Assembly (NCBI GenBank): GCA_035318925.1 | Contig: DATHDS010000040.1 | Span: forward strand, 1 to 43,717 | DNA from: VAXT01 sp035318925 | GTDB taxonomy: Bacteria > Actinomycetota > Thermoleophilia > Gaiellales > Gaiellaceae | Direction of reading: 5' to 3' | Length of the DNA stretch: 43,717 nucleotides | Shown: piece by piece, positions 1-8,350 of the stretch | Layout: each line of letters begins with the position of its first letter | Numbering within the stretch: the stretch's first letter is position 1 | The notes under the pieces: model-generated | Told to the model about the DNA's origin: nothing | The model's database searches: none | The model's input: only the letters and a program-made list of their open reading frames with translations | Made by a program: the position numbers and the translations under genes

Positions 1-69
1 CCACCGCCGCCGCCTCCACCACCCCCGCCGCCGCCACCGCCACCGCCGCCACCGCCTCCACCGCCGCCG
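1..69 (+). repeat. CCN proline-codon tract (23 codons)
   Basis: The tract is 23 successive proline codons using CCA, CCG, CCC and CCT. Mixed codons mean the peptide, not only the DNA repeat, is being kept. It probably forms a stiff polyproline-II spacer. It may continue to the left of the window. Confidence 0.85.
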
Positions 70-195
70 GCCCCACCGAAGGCGAAGAAGTGCCACAAAG
101 GCACGAAACGAGTCAAAGGCAAGTGCAGAAAGGTCCACAAGAAGGCGAAGGCGCGGAAGGCCGTTCGCTTCAAGAAGCCGCCCTTCACGGGCTAA
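1..195 (+). CDS. C-terminal end of a proline/lysine-rich exported protein (5' partial)
   Basis: The frame is open from the first base to the TAA at 193-195, so the gene begins outside the window. The visible part is 23 consecutive prolines, then a basic tail with two Cys (KKCHKGTKRVKGKCRK) ending in PFTG. Short Lys/Cys tails after a polyproline spacer are common at the ends of secreted, cell-wall-associated proteins in Thermoleophilia-type actinobacteria; this is family recollection, not shown here. The same design, a polyproline spacer before a basic C-terminal module, recurs in the binding protein at 3855-6137. The function of the missing N-terminal part cannot be read. A GC-rich hairpin follows 27 nt after the stop. 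Confidence 0.7.
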   Translation, partial: PPPPPPPPPPPPPPPPPPPPPPPAPPKAKKCHKGTKRVKGKCRKVHKKAKARKAVRFKKPPFTG

Positions 196-222
196 CTGAG
201 AACGAGGACCGTCCCACTTACT

Positions 223-252
223 CGGCGCCGCCCTCTCACGGAGGCGGCGCCG
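223..252 (+). terminator. Hairpin downstream of the partial gene
   Basis: Perfect 10-bp arms, cggcgccgcc (223-232) and ggcggcgccg (243-252), enclose a 10-nt loop. There is no clear T-tract, so it is a hairpin-type terminator candidate and not a canonical intrinsic one. Confidence 0.5.
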
Positions 253-333
253 GTTGTGCCGCTAAGGCTCGTCGGCGTCAGCTGAGATCGGCGAAAGGCT
301 GACGCTCCGGCCTGGTAGCACGGGAGCGCCCAC

Positions 334-361
334 GAAAGACGGTTCGTCGCCCCCGTCTTTC
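334..361 (-). terminator. Hairpin downstream of the cyclase-ATPase gene
   Basis: Perfect 9-bp arms, gaaagacgg (334-342) and ccgtctttc (353-361), enclose a 10-nt loop. It lies just past the stop of the minus-strand gene ending at 369. With the hairpin at 223-252 it separates two convergent transcripts. The 173-base stretch 196-368 holds nothing else I can see. Confidence 0.5.
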
Positions 362-368
362 CCGCGGA

Positions 369-2843
369 TCAATCGAGTGCTTGTATGGCGAGCTCGACCG
401 CAGCCGGTAGCTCAAGTTCCTCGCCGGCCGCCCAGGCTTCCTCGAAGCCCTCGCCCAACGCTTGACGCGCGGCCGCTACCGCATCGTCCAGCAGCTCACG
501 ATCGTCCTGGTCGAGCTCGAAGCCGTGCGCGTTGCACAACGCCTCGGTCGCAGCGCAGAGCTGCGCGCTCGTAACAGCGTCCCCGCGCGCAAGGACTACT
601 GGGACGGCATTGGCGAGGATTACGACGAGGCTGTGTGTGTCACCAATCGAGCTGCTGAGCCGCAAGCCTTCGCTGATATCCCGCGCGGCGTGCTCGACGT
701 CTCCGCGGCGAAGGGCGACCATCCCCAAGTTCACATGGGTGAGCGCCATTCCGTAGACGTCACCGACCGAGCGGTGACCTTCGAGCGCCTCCGCGAAGAG
801 CGGTGCCGCCCGCTCCTCGTCGCCGGCGGCGAGAAGAAGGAAGGCCATGTTCGACTTGACGATGGCTGTGCCACGAACATCTCCGCTTTTCTGGGCAAGC
901 GCCAGTGCCTCTTGGTGACTGCCATCAGCGCGCTCCGGATAACCGAGCCTGCGATACGCCCCGGCGAGGTGTGTCAGGGCGAGGATCAGCCAGCGCGTCT
1001 CGCCGATCTCGCCGAGCAAGCGAGCCGCTTCCTCGAAGTCGATCCGTGCCTGTTCTGCGTCGCCGCGGGCTTCCGCGATGTGGGCAGCTCCGAAGGCTCC
1101 TCGGGCGCGTGCGGTCGGACTCGCGTCGTCGCCGACCGCGAAGGCGCGTGCGTACCAGTGCGCCGATTCGACCGTGTAGCCGCGGTTCCACCAGAAGCGC
1201 CAGATCGTGCCCGCGAGCATCAGCGCACGCTCGCCGTCGCCTGAGTCGCAGGCATAGCTCAGCGCCTCGCCAACATTGTCGTGCTCGACGGCGAGACTGT
1301 CGTACCACTCAACCTGATCAGGTCCGGTCAGATTCGGCTCGGCCTCCTCGACCAGCGCGAGGAAGTAATCGAGGTGGCGGTCACGCACCTCCTCGGTCTC
1401 CCCGCTTTCTTGGAGCGCCTCTAACGCATACTCACGGATCGTCTCGAGCATCAGGAAGCGCCCGTCGCCAATCGGTTTCAGCAGGCTCCAGTCAACCAGT
1501 GCTGAAATCTCGTCGAGCTCGGCTTTCGCGACCTCTTCCGCGGCACCGAGCGAAAAGCTGCCTGCAAAGACCGCCAGGCACCTCAAGACCGCTTGCAGCC
1601 GCGTCTCCAACAAGGCGTAGCTCCACTCGATCGTTGCGCGCAATGTCTGCTGCCGGAGGGGCGCATCGCGCGCTCCGCCGGTGAGCAGGGGCAGACGGCG
1701 GCCCAGCCGCTCGAGCAGAAGCGGCGGATCGAGGACCTTCACGCGTGAAGCGGCAAGTTCCAACGCGAGGGGCAGGCCGTCGAGCCGGCGGCAGATCTCG
1801 GCGACCGCCGGATCGCGGCGCACATCCCGCTTGACGGCGCGCGCACGATCGACGAAGAACTCGATTGCCTCGTCTTCTGAAAATGGCTCGAGCGGATATT
1901 CCAGCTCGGCGGCGACACGCAGCCGCACACGGCTTGTCACGAGCAGGGTCACGTTGGCGGCATCGGCGAGCAGCGAGCTCAGCTCGCTTGCCGCGGGAAG
2001 CAGATGCTCGAGATTGTCGACCACCACGAGGAGTTCCAACTCGCGCAAGTCGTCAAGGCCGCCCACGCCGGTCGCCTGTGCGATCGTCGCGGCGACCAGC
2101 GCAGCGTCCTGGATCGGAGCGAGCGGAACGAAGAAGACACCGTCGCGGAACTCATCCGCGAGCTCTGCAGCGACCTGGAGGGCGAGGCGCGTCTTACCGC
2201 TTCCACCCGCCCCCGTGACCGTCACCAGCCGTGTCCCATCTCGAAGGAGCTCGGTCAGCTCGGCCAGCTCCCGTTCGCGACCAACGAGGGGTGTCGCCGC
2301 GAGCGGGAGATTCGTTCGATCGAGCGTCTTCAGCGGCGGGAACGTGGCGCCTCCGAGCTGATAGATCCGCTCCGGTGCCGTCAGATCCTTCAGGCGGTGC
2401 TGGCCAAGGTCGCGCACGTGACCTTCGCCGACGAGATCGCGCGTCGACTGCGAGATCAGGATCTGACCGCCATGACCGGCGGCGGCGATTCGCGCTGCCC
2501 GGTGAACGTCGATGCCGACGTACCCCTCCTCGGTGAGCAACGGCTCACCCGTGTGCAGGCCCATACGGACACCGAGCCGGCCCGAGCTGAGAGCCTCCTG
2601 CGAGTCCGCAGCAGCCGCAAGTGCGTCGTGCGCGCGGCCGAACGCGACGAAAAACGCATCGCCTTGCGTGTCCACCTCGACCCCACCGTGCCGCGCGAAG
2701 GCGTCTCGCAATACGCGCCGGTGCTCCTCGAGCAGATCCGCATAGGCGTCGCCCAACTCGTTAAGCAACTTGGTCGACCCCTCCACGTCGGTGAAGAGGA
2801 AGGTGACGGTCCCCGAGGGAAGATCGCGTCGCACAGGCGTCAT
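369..2843 (-). CDS. Class III cyclase-homology domain / STAND ATPase / TPR regulator
   Basis: A cytoplasmic signalling protein of 824 aa. Residues 10-165 form a class III nucleotide cyclase homology domain, with metal-ligand Asp at D19 (FTDVEGST) and D62 (TQGDAFF). Then come VGRERE (187-192), a Walker A GAGGSGKT (211-218), a Walker B LLVVVDN (D276) and a long helical TPR-like C-terminus. Residues that fix ATP in true adenylate cyclases are changed: Asp58 replaces the adenine-binding Lys, and His114 replaces the transition-state Asn (VHRAAR), although Arg118 remains. Activity is therefore doubtful and the domain may only sense nucleotide. No LuxR or BTAD DNA-binding domain is visible, although related architectures often carry one. 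The ATG at 2843 has no clear Shine-Dalgarno site. A paralogue with the same changes lies at 12838-15819. Confidence 0.85.
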   Translation of the reverse strand: MTPVRRDLPSGTVTFLFTDVEGSTKLLNELGDAYADLLEEHRRVLRDAFARHGGVEVDTQGDAFFVAFGRAHDALAAAADSQEALSSGRLGVRMGLHTGEPLLTEEGYVGIDVHRAARIAAAGHGGQILISQSTRDLVGEGHVRDLGQHRLKDLTAPERIYQLGGATFPPLKTLDRTNLPLAATPLVGRERELAELTELLRDGTRLVTVTGAGGSGKTRLALQVAAELADEFRDGVFFVPLAPIQDAALVAATIAQATGVGGLDDLRELELLVVVDNLEHLLPAASELSSLLADAANVTLLVTSRVRLRVAAELEYPLEPFSEDEAIEFFVDRARAVKRDVRRDPAVAEICRRLDGLPLALELAASRVKVLDPPLLLERLGRRLPLLTGGARDAPLRQQTLRATIEWSYALLETRLQAVLRCLAVFAGSFSLGAAEEVAKAELDEISALVDWSLLKPIGDGRFLMLETIREYALEALQESGETEEVRDRHLDYFLALVEEAEPNLTGPDQVEWYDSLAVEHDNVGEALSYACDSGDGERALMLAGTIWRFWWNRGYTVESAHWYARAFAVGDDASPTARARGAFGAAHIAEARGDAEQARIDFEEAARLLGEIGETRWLILALTHLAGAYRRLGYPERADGSHQEALALAQKSGDVRGTAIVKSNMAFLLLAAGDEERAAPLFAEALEGHRSVGDVYGMALTHVNLGMVALRRGDVEHAARDISEGLRLSSSIGDTHSLVVILANAVPVVLARGDAVTSAQLCAATEALCNAHGFELDQDDRELLDDAVAAARQALGEGFEEAWAAGEELELPAAVELAIQALD

Positions 2844-2945
2844 GATTGCGCGACCTCACGGTCTAGGTCTACGGGGACGAGCGATTAGCCGCACGTGAGT
2901 GCCCCATTAGTGACGTGCTCCACGGTGACACCGGCACAAGCAACC

Positions 2946-2953
2946 AAAGGAGG
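2946..2953 (+). promoter_or_regulatory. Shine-Dalgarno site AAAGGAGG
   Basis: AAAGGAGG ends 7 nt before the ATG at 2961. It selects that start over upstream in-frame codons (from 2895) that lack any such site. The 117-bp divergent region 2844-2960 must also hold the promoters of both flanking genes. Confidence 0.8.
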
Positions 2954-2960
2954 CGTCCCA

Positions 2961-3851
2961 ATGGCACGTCCGCTTCGCAAGTCGTCCTGCTATCTCCTGG
3001 CCACCGGCCTGGCCACAATCTTCGTTCTCGCCGTGTCCGTCACGCTGTCGACGGCTGCGGCGGCACCAGCTCGCCCGACAGCGAAGCTGTCGTTCGTGCG
3101 GGGTAACAGCATCTTTGTCTCGCGCGCCGACGGCTCGGGGATTTCCATGGTTCTGCGCGGAACGAAGAAGAAGGTCTATTTCGACCCGGCGTGGTCGCCG
3201 AACGGGCGTCGTCTCGCGGTCGCCCGTGAGACGTATCCGTTCGACACCCATGGTTACGACGATGTCCTCGTCTTCCAGGGATCACGGCGACCCTTGCCCG
3301 TCCCCAGCGGTGATAGCGATATCAACGGAAATCCGGCCTGGGCTCCGGACGGGCGCAAGATCGTTCTCGTCAACTACGAATTCGGTGACGGCGGAGCCTT
3401 GTACACGGCCCGTCCCGGTTCCTCGAGCAGCCGCGCCGTGGAAAGGAACCACGACGAGGATTTCGTCGACAACGACCCGTCCTGGTCGCCGAATGGCCGC
3501 GCGATCGCGTTCTCACGATCGGCGGGATCCAAGTCTGGTCTTTACCTGATCAGCCCGGCCGGTACTCACATACGGCGGCTCACAAAGACGCCCGCCTTCA
3601 ACCCCAGTTGGTCGCCGGACGGACGCCGCCTGGTTTTCGACAACGGCCGGGCGATCAATGTCATCAACGCAGACGGGTCGGGGCTTCGCAAGCTCTTGCC
3701 GAAGGCCGGCCGAGACCCTGCCTGGTCGCCCGACGGCCGCACGATCGCTTTCGTTCGCAACGGATCGGTCTGGCTGATGAGCTCGCGCGGTGCTCATGTC
3801 CGCACCGCCGTTCGGAACGCCGATCAGCCGACCTGGAAGGTTGGGAGCTAG
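2961..3851 (+). CDS. Secreted TolB-like (PD40) beta-propeller protein
   Basis: A protein of 296 aa. The N-terminus has a basic stretch, a hydrophobic core (about residues 11-32) and an Ala-rich end, as expected of a Sec signal peptide, so it is exported. The rest is a series of WD40-like/PD40 blades, each marked by a PAWSPNGRR-type motif; I count five (PAWSPNGRR, PAWAPDGRK, PSWSPNGRA, PSWSPDGRR, PAWSPDGRT). Such proteins are usually annotated TolB-like translocation or PD40 proteins. In actinobacteria without Tol-Pal they probably bind ligands or partners outside the membrane; the ligand is unknown. The start is set by AAAGGAGG. A related propeller lies at 24074-24994. It converges on the next gene with 3 nt between stops. 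Confidence 0.85.
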   Translation: MARPLRKSSCYLLATGLATIFVLAVSVTLSTAAAAPARPTAKLSFVRGNSIFVSRADGSGISMVLRGTKKKVYFDPAWSPNGRRLAVARETYPFDTHGYDDVLVFQGSRRPLPVPSGDSDINGNPAWAPDGRKIVLVNYEFGDGGALYTARPGSSSSRAVERNHDEDFVDNDPSWSPNGRAIAFSRSAGSKSGLYLISPAGTHIRRLTKTPAFNPSWSPDGRRLVFDNGRAINVINADGSGLRKLLPKAGRDPAWSPDGRTIAFVRNGSVWLMSSRGAHVRTAVRNADQPTWKVGS

Positions 3852-3854
3852 GTC

Positions 3855-6137
3855 CTACCTACGGCCGACGACGAGATTGACCCGGGCGCCGTGCGCGCGC
3901 CTCGTGCCCGGCCGCGGGCTCTGACCGATGACGCGGCCGACCCGCCGCGAGCGGGCGCGACGCACGCGGCCGACTCGGCAGCCCGCCCTGTTGATCCGGG
4001 CTCTCGCCGATGCGAGTCGTAGCCCGATGACCCTCGGCACTCGGCATCGAGCAAGCGGTGGCGGTGGCGGAGGTGGTGGAGGCGGAGGCGGCGGTGGAGG
4101 CAGCGGCGGTGGTGGCGGCGGTGGCGGCGGTGGCGGAGGCGGTGGCGGAGGAGTGCCGTCGACGATCGTCCCGGTGCCGCTCCCGTCGATGAGCGTGCCC
4201 TCGCTCTCGTTGGCGAGGTTGACGAAGAAGGTCTCATCGGGCTCGATCGTCCCGTCGGCGTTCACCGTCACGCTCACGGTCTTCGCGCGCTCGTGGGGCG
4301 CGAAGCTCAGCGTCCCTGAGGCCGGCACGAAGTCCGCGCCGCCGTGGGCGGTTCCGTCTTCCGTCGCGTAGTCGACTGTGACCTGATCGTCCATCTCGCT
4401 GCTCAGGTGAACGGTGAACGTCGCCGTGACCGTGCCCGACGCCGGCTCCGTCACCCGGACGTCGTCGATCGTGATCTCCGGCCGCAGGCAGAGTGCGGCC
4501 AGGTCGGTCCCGCCGTAGCTCGACTGATAGGTCTGACACCCGATCCGCCGCGAGAAGAACTCGCGGTTGTTGCGATTGTCGTACGTCGCCATCGGCGCCG
4601 CGTCGCGCGCGAGGTCGACGTCGATCTGCCCGAAAGCCGTGTACCGCTCTTCGCCCACGAGCTGCTCGGCGGCGTGCATCCGGTCGTTGAAGACGGGGTC
4701 GTTGAAGTACGCCAGGTTGTTGTTGCAGCAACCGTCGTGAATCGTCGTGCCGTCCATGAGAAAGATGTAGTCCCAGGCGTCGTAGTAGTCCTGGGCCCAG
4801 CCGATGATGCCGAGGTCAAACGCTGCACCCCGCTGTCCCATGGCAGAGAAAAGGCCACTCTGGAAATACGTGATGTTGGAATCGAGCCCGATCTCGAGCA
4901 GCTGGTTCCGCAGGGCCTCCGCAAGCTGGTGACCAATCGTGGAACCCGAGGCCCAGAGCTCAGTCGGCCGCAGCGGGTCTCCCGGGTGCCAGCCGGCGAG
5001 GTCGCGGGCGCGTTCGATGTCCGGGTGGTCGGGGTAGATCTGCTCGTCCCTGGAGCCCGGAATCCCGGCCGGGACGTACTGGTCGGCCGTGCTCGCCACG
5101 GTCGGGCCTCGGAGCGCGACGAGGGCCGACCGGTCAATGGCGAAGTTGACCGCCTTGCGCATGTTCGGGTCGGCGAACAGCGGCCGCTCCGTATTCAGCG
5201 GCATGTAGTCGAAGATCGTCGAAAGGTTCGAGTACCACTGCTGGAGCCCGCGCGCGGCCGCCGGGCTATCCGGCCCGTAGAGGTCACTGAGTTCCTGCTG
5301 CTGTGCTGCGGGGAGGTCGGTGCCGTAGTCGGAGACGCCGGACTCGACGCGGAGGCGGATCTGATCCGGCTGGACCCCGAGCGTGTACTCGATCGAGTCG
5401 AACCGGTGCGGACGCGTCCCGTGGTAGTTCGGGTTGCGAATGGCGACGATTCGCTGGTTGGGAACGTACTCGGAGACGTAGTACGGGCCGGCAGAAGGGA
5501 TCGGCGCGTCAGCAGGAACCGGCGGCAGGCTCGTCGGCATCGCGCACAGCCACGACGTCGCGAGGAACGTCAGGAACTCGCCCTGCGGCTGGATGAGCGT
5601 GATCGTCAGGGTGCTGCCCTGCGCGGTGATCCCTGAGATGTGCTCGGCGTGCCCGCTGTTGTACTCCGTCGCTCCCTCGATGTTGGAGAGCCAGGCGATT
5701 GCGTACGACCCCATGCTCGGGGCGAGCGTCCGCTCGAACGTGTACTTCATGCTCTCCGCCGTGACGACGCCGGTCGCCGGCGGCGAGAACGCGAAGTCGT
5801 CCCTGATCTGGAACGTGTACGTACGCCCATCGGGCGAAATCGAGGGCATGGCAGCCGCGATCTCAGGCTGAAGCCGCGTGTTTGCCGGGGGCGGCGCGTC
5901 GGGGTAGGTGACGAGGTTCGCACACGTCGCGTATTCGCGCTGCACGTCGAACCAGTACCCCGACAGCGCGGGATCGAGCCACTCTATGCCGGCGAAGCTG
6001 TCGATTCGGAGAGGCCCAAACGGCGGCGCCGACGCTCTCGCCGACGACCCCGATCCCGCTCCGAGCGCGACCAGCAGCACGAGGAGCGAACAAAGGACGG
6101 GTGACGATCGACGGATGCTGCGGCCGAACCTCCGCAT
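3855..6137 (-). CDS. Family 5 peptide-type substrate-binding protein fused to Calx-beta, polyproline linker and PASTA domain
   Basis: A protein of 760 aa. The signal peptide has a hydrophobic core (LLVLLVALGAG) with no lipobox Cys. Residues about 35-545 are an SBP_bac_5 (oligopeptide/nickel type) binding domain, recognisable from RLQPEIAAAMPSISPDG near the N-terminus and the FAIDRSALVAL region. Residues about 551-658 are a Calx-beta domain (VDYATEDGTAHGGADFVPAS). Then follow 16 Pro, one Leu and 15 Pro, and a C-terminal PASTA-like unit (CRVPRVIGLRLASARARI, about 695-760). PASTA domains usually bind muropeptide, so the protein is probably tethered to the wall and not to lipid. No permease or ATPase gene is nearby. 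I chose the ATG at 6137; a TTG at 6185 is possible but would add an uncharged leader before the Arg-rich n-region. Confidence 0.85.
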   Translation of the reverse strand: MRRFGRSIRRSSPVLCSLLVLLVALGAGSGSSARASAPPFGPLRIDSFAGIEWLDPALSGYWFDVQREYATCANLVTYPDAPPPANTRLQPEIAAAMPSISPDGRTYTFQIRDDFAFSPPATGVVTAESMKYTFERTLAPSMGSYAIAWLSNIEGATEYNSGHAEHISGITAQGSTLTITLIQPQGEFLTFLATSWLCAMPTSLPPVPADAPIPSAGPYYVSEYVPNQRIVAIRNPNYHGTRPHRFDSIEYTLGVQPDQIRLRVESGVSDYGTDLPAAQQQELSDLYGPDSPAAARGLQQWYSNLSTIFDYMPLNTERPLFADPNMRKAVNFAIDRSALVALRGPTVASTADQYVPAGIPGSRDEQIYPDHPDIERARDLAGWHPGDPLRPTELWASGSTIGHQLAEALRNQLLEIGLDSNITYFQSGLFSAMGQRGAAFDLGIIGWAQDYYDAWDYIFLMDGTTIHDGCCNNNLAYFNDPVFNDRMHAAEQLVGEERYTAFGQIDVDLARDAAPMATYDNRNNREFFSRRIGCQTYQSSYGGTDLAALCLRPEITIDDVRVTEPASGTVTATFTVHLSSEMDDQVTVDYATEDGTAHGGADFVPASGTLSFAPHERAKTVSVTVNADGTIEPDETFFVNLANESEGTLIDGSGTGTIVDGTPPPPPPPPPPPPPPPPLPPPPPPPPPPPPPPPLARCRVPRVIGLRLASARARINRAGCRVGRVRRARSRRVGRVIGQSPRPGTRRAHGARVNLVVGRR
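4056..4151 (-). repeat. Proline-codon tract (P16-L-P15)
   Basis: Ninety-six bases encode 32 residues of the linker between the Calx-beta and PASTA domains, all Pro except one Leu. All the codons are CCN on the minus strand and seen as NGG on the plus strand. Codon choice is mixed. Length variation between strains would be expected. Confidence 0.9.
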
Positions 6138-6209
6138 AGGACGCCGATCGTGACAGAAATCGCAAGGTCTGTCTACGATTGGCAACGATTGGCAACTCCG
6201 AGGCAGGCC

Positions 6210-6692
6210 TCAGGCGTCGGCGCTCGCGGGGGTCATGATCGCCGCGAGCCGTTCGAGACTGGCGGCCGGCCACAGGGCTTTCGTGTCGTAGTACACGTCG
6301 AAGGCCGGCACGGAGTCCGGAAGGGTGATCCAGGGCAGCTTTGACCTGGTGAAGATGTGGACGTCGGGCGCGACGCTCGAGGGCTGGTCGAGCGTCCCGG
6401 CGCGAACGAACCGCACCTCGGGCCGTCCGTACTCGCTGAAGACCGCGACCTGGCAGGTCGGGCAGCGGAAGATCGTCTGCTTGCTGCCGTCGTCGCGCGG
6501 CACCTCGATCGGATGAGGCTCGCCCGCGAGCAGCTCCACGCGGTCGGGCTCGATCAGCAGGTTGATGACGAAAGCGCTTCCGGTCTGACGCTGGCAGTTC
6601 AGGCAGTGGCAGCAATGCGTGAAGAGCGGATCGGACGTCAGCCGGTAGCGGACCGCTCCGCAAGTGCAGCCACCCTCACGTTCGACGCTCAT
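6210..6692 (-). CDS. GFA/CENP-V family zinc protein
   Basis: A cytoplasmic protein of 160 aa in the family named after glutathione-dependent formaldehyde-activating enzyme. The zinc ligands are visible: GGCTCGAVRY near the start, HCCHCLNCQRQTGSAF, and CPTC further on. These match the family pattern of a structural and a catalytic zinc. Most members have no proven substrate, and glutathione is not expected in an actinobacterium, so the formaldehyde role should not be assumed. The start ATG at 6692 overlaps the TGA of the upstream tfoX-like gene as ATGA, which supports both the start and translational coupling. Confidence 0.85.
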   Translation of the reverse strand: MSVEREGGCTCGAVRYRLTSDPLFTHCCHCLNCQRQTGSAFVINLLIEPDRVELLAGEPHPIEVPRDDGSKQTIFRCPTCQVAVFSEYGRPEVRFVRAGTLDQPSSVAPDVHIFTRSKLPWITLPDSVPAFDVYYDTKALWPAASLERLAAIMTPASADA

Positions 6693-7024
6693 TTCTTCGC
6701 CGGCAGCGAGCGGGCGTATGCCGTGCCGAGCTCGACCCATTTGGCGAGCTGGCGCTTGGTGAGAAGGTCTTCCGGGTCGACTCGCAGCCAGCCCGGCATC
6801 GACCGCCCGCGCATTTCCATCAGGCGAGCGTTCGTCGACGCGACGAGCGTGTCCGACTGCGCTGGGTCGACGCGAACCAAGATCCCGCCTTGGCCGCTCG
6901 CCGCCACGGACATGTTGCCGCCGATGAGAAACGCGAGCCCGCCGAACATCTTCTTCTCGGTCAGATCGGATTCGTCGCCGACCAGTTCGCGTATGCGATC
7001 CACGAGTTGCTCGTCGTAGGCCAC
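6689..7024 (-). CDS. TfoX N-terminal domain protein
   Basis: A protein of 111 aa matching the TfoX_N family: MAYDEQLVDRIRELV at the start, the MFGGLAFLIGGNM core and RSMPGWLRVD later. In gamma-proteobacteria TfoX controls competence. Stand-alone short N-domain proteins are widespread in actinobacteria, and their role is not established. The start is a GTG at 7024, chosen because the family begins MAYDE. The gene is first in a two-gene unit with the GFA gene (ATGA overlap). No strong Shine-Dalgarno site is seen. Confidence 0.8.
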   Translation of the reverse strand: MAYDEQLVDRIRELVGDESDLTEKKMFGGLAFLIGGNMSVAASGQGGILVRVDPAQSDTLVASTNARLMEMRGRSMPGWLRVDPEDLLTKRQLAKWVELGTAYARSLPAKK

Positions 7025-7049
7025 GACGGCGATCGTACGCAAGTAGGCG

Positions 7050-7727
7050 CTAGGCAGCGTCGCCGAGGGAAATTGCCGCGGCCGGCGGTGTCCGCGGGGG
7101 TCGGACGGCCACCTCGCGGTCGATCGCGAACATGTCGCGAACGGCCTCGGGAGGCTGCGGGCGGGCGAAGTGGCCGCGCCTGGCCGGGTCGACGAGTTGG
7201 ATCCAGACGAGCGTGCCGACGAGGACGAATGACAGGTGCTCGAGGTTGTGGAGCCACGGGCGCTCAAGCGCTGCGTCGTAGAAGCGCGGCACATGCCAGA
7301 GCGCGATCGCGAGCGCCCAGAGCGCAAACGACGTCGTCGGCCGTACGACGAAGGCGACGAGGCGCCGTAGCGGACGGCGCGAGGCGATCACGCTAAGCAG
7401 CGGCCGGGGCAGGATGAAGAAGGTCAGCGGCCCGCGGACCGAGACGACGAGCAGCGCCGGCGCGACATCCCCGAGCAGGACGTGCTGGAGCATGTGGGCC
7501 GAGATCAGGTAGTCGTCGCCGATGGCGTCCAGCGGGGAGACGAGCGCGAGCGTCAGCGCGGCGATCCCGAGCGTGAAGAGGACGGCGCGCGACCAGCCGG
7601 CGTGATCGCTCCGCCCGCGCGCCCGGAGCCGCGCGAAGCCGCGGGCAAAGAGCGCGAGCGCAAGGGCGCTCGCGGCGAGGACCGGCCAGGACAGCTCCCA
7701 GGCTCCGAAGAGCGACGTGATGCTCAC
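7050..7727 (-). CDS. ctaG: CtaG-like cytochrome c oxidase assembly membrane protein, apparently C-terminally truncated
   Basis: A protein of 225 aa with several hydrophobic helices. The diagnostic segments of the Caa3_CtaG family are present: HMLQHVLLGDVAPALLV and HNLEHLSFVLVGTLVWIQLV. The family places Cu-A/Cu-B assembly at the membrane. After VDPARRG the sequence becomes polar and Pro-rich (RPPRTPPAAAISLGDAA). Full-length relatives have further membrane helices there, so the last part appears lost or replaced. The start is a GTG at 7727 that overlaps the preceding stop as GTGA. No oxidase structural genes are in the window. Whether the short form works is unknown. Confidence 0.65.
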   Translation of the reverse strand: MSITSLFGAWELSWPVLAASALALALFARGFARLRARGRSDHAGWSRAVLFTLGIAALTLALVSPLDAIGDDYLISAHMLQHVLLGDVAPALLVVSVRGPLTFFILPRPLLSVIASRRPLRRLVAFVVRPTTSFALWALAIALWHVPRFYDAALERPWLHNLEHLSFVLVGTLVWIQLVDPARRGHFARPQPPEAVRDMFAIDREVAVRPPRTPPAAAISLGDAA

Positions 7728-8347
7728 CCCGGGTGGATCGGCGCCCCCGCGGAATTGCTTGACCGCGAAAACGGTCTAGAACGGGGAGGGAGCGAGGCTC
7801 CAGGCCGCCGACGCGTACCAGACCCCGAAGGCAAGGCTGGCCGCGCCCAGAGCGGGAGCAATGCGTCCGTCGTGCGAACCGACGCGAGGACGAGCACGCC
7901 GACGCCGGCGCTTCCGGCCATCCCGTGCACGAGCCCGATCGCGAAGGCTGCCCTGCGCGTGCGGGCGCCGTGCGCGTGGGGGTGGGCATGGAAGCGGAGC
8001 TCACCGCGGCGCCAACGAAGGAGGAGCCGGAGCGCGAGGTAGACGATCACGAATCCGATCGCCGTCTCCGCCACCTGCTGAAGCCACTGCGGCAGGAAGC
8101 TGTTGAGGAGCAGGATCGGCAGCCCGAAGGCGAACAGCGTCGTCGCGTGGCCCAGGCCCCAGGCGAGCCCGAGCTCCCCGGCGCGCCGAGCTGCGCGCTC
8201 CCGTCCGCTCGCCACGAGCGTTGTGACGGCAGCGAGGTGATCCGGGTCGGTCGCATGTCGCAGCCCGAGCAGAACGGCTACGGCGAGAACGATCCAGATC
8301 GAAGCGCCGTTGGACGCCGCTGCGATTCTCTCGTCGAGACCGAACAT
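7724..8347 (-). CDS. NiCoT/UreH-like metal transporter, internally deleted and frameshifted
   Basis: The first 160 or so of 207 residues match the nickel/cobalt transporter superfamily: LGLRHATDPDHLAAVTTL (helix II signature), AWGLGHATTLFAFGLPI, a His-rich loop (FHAHPHAHGA) and AFAIGLVHGMAGSAGVGVL. After LASVRTTDALL the frame turns into Arg/Pro/Ser-rich nonsense. The expected C-terminus (RIAPALGAASLAFGVWYA and on) is found in a different frame at about 7865-7776, ending at TAG 7776-7778. Roughly 45 residues between the two parts are missing relative to my recollection of the family, so a deletion of about 140 bp with frame change seems likely near 7860. An assembly error is the alternative. 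A very strong Shine-Dalgarno site precedes the ATG. Confidence 0.65.
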   Translation of the reverse strand: MFGLDERIAAASNGASIWIVLAVAVLLGLRHATDPDHLAAVTTLVASGRERAARRAGELGLAWGLGHATTLFAFGLPILLLNSFLPQWLQQVAETAIGFVIVYLALRLLLRWRRGELRFHAHPHAHGARTRRAAFAIGLVHGMAGSAGVGVLVLASVRTTDALLPLWARPALPSGSGTRRRPGASLPPRSRPFSRSSNSAGAPIHPG

Positions 8348-8350
8348 CGG

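Noticed and set aside
4056..4151. GGN repeat as a regulatory or structural DNA element
   Set aside because: It is fully explained as mixed proline codons in the linker of the minus-strand gene.
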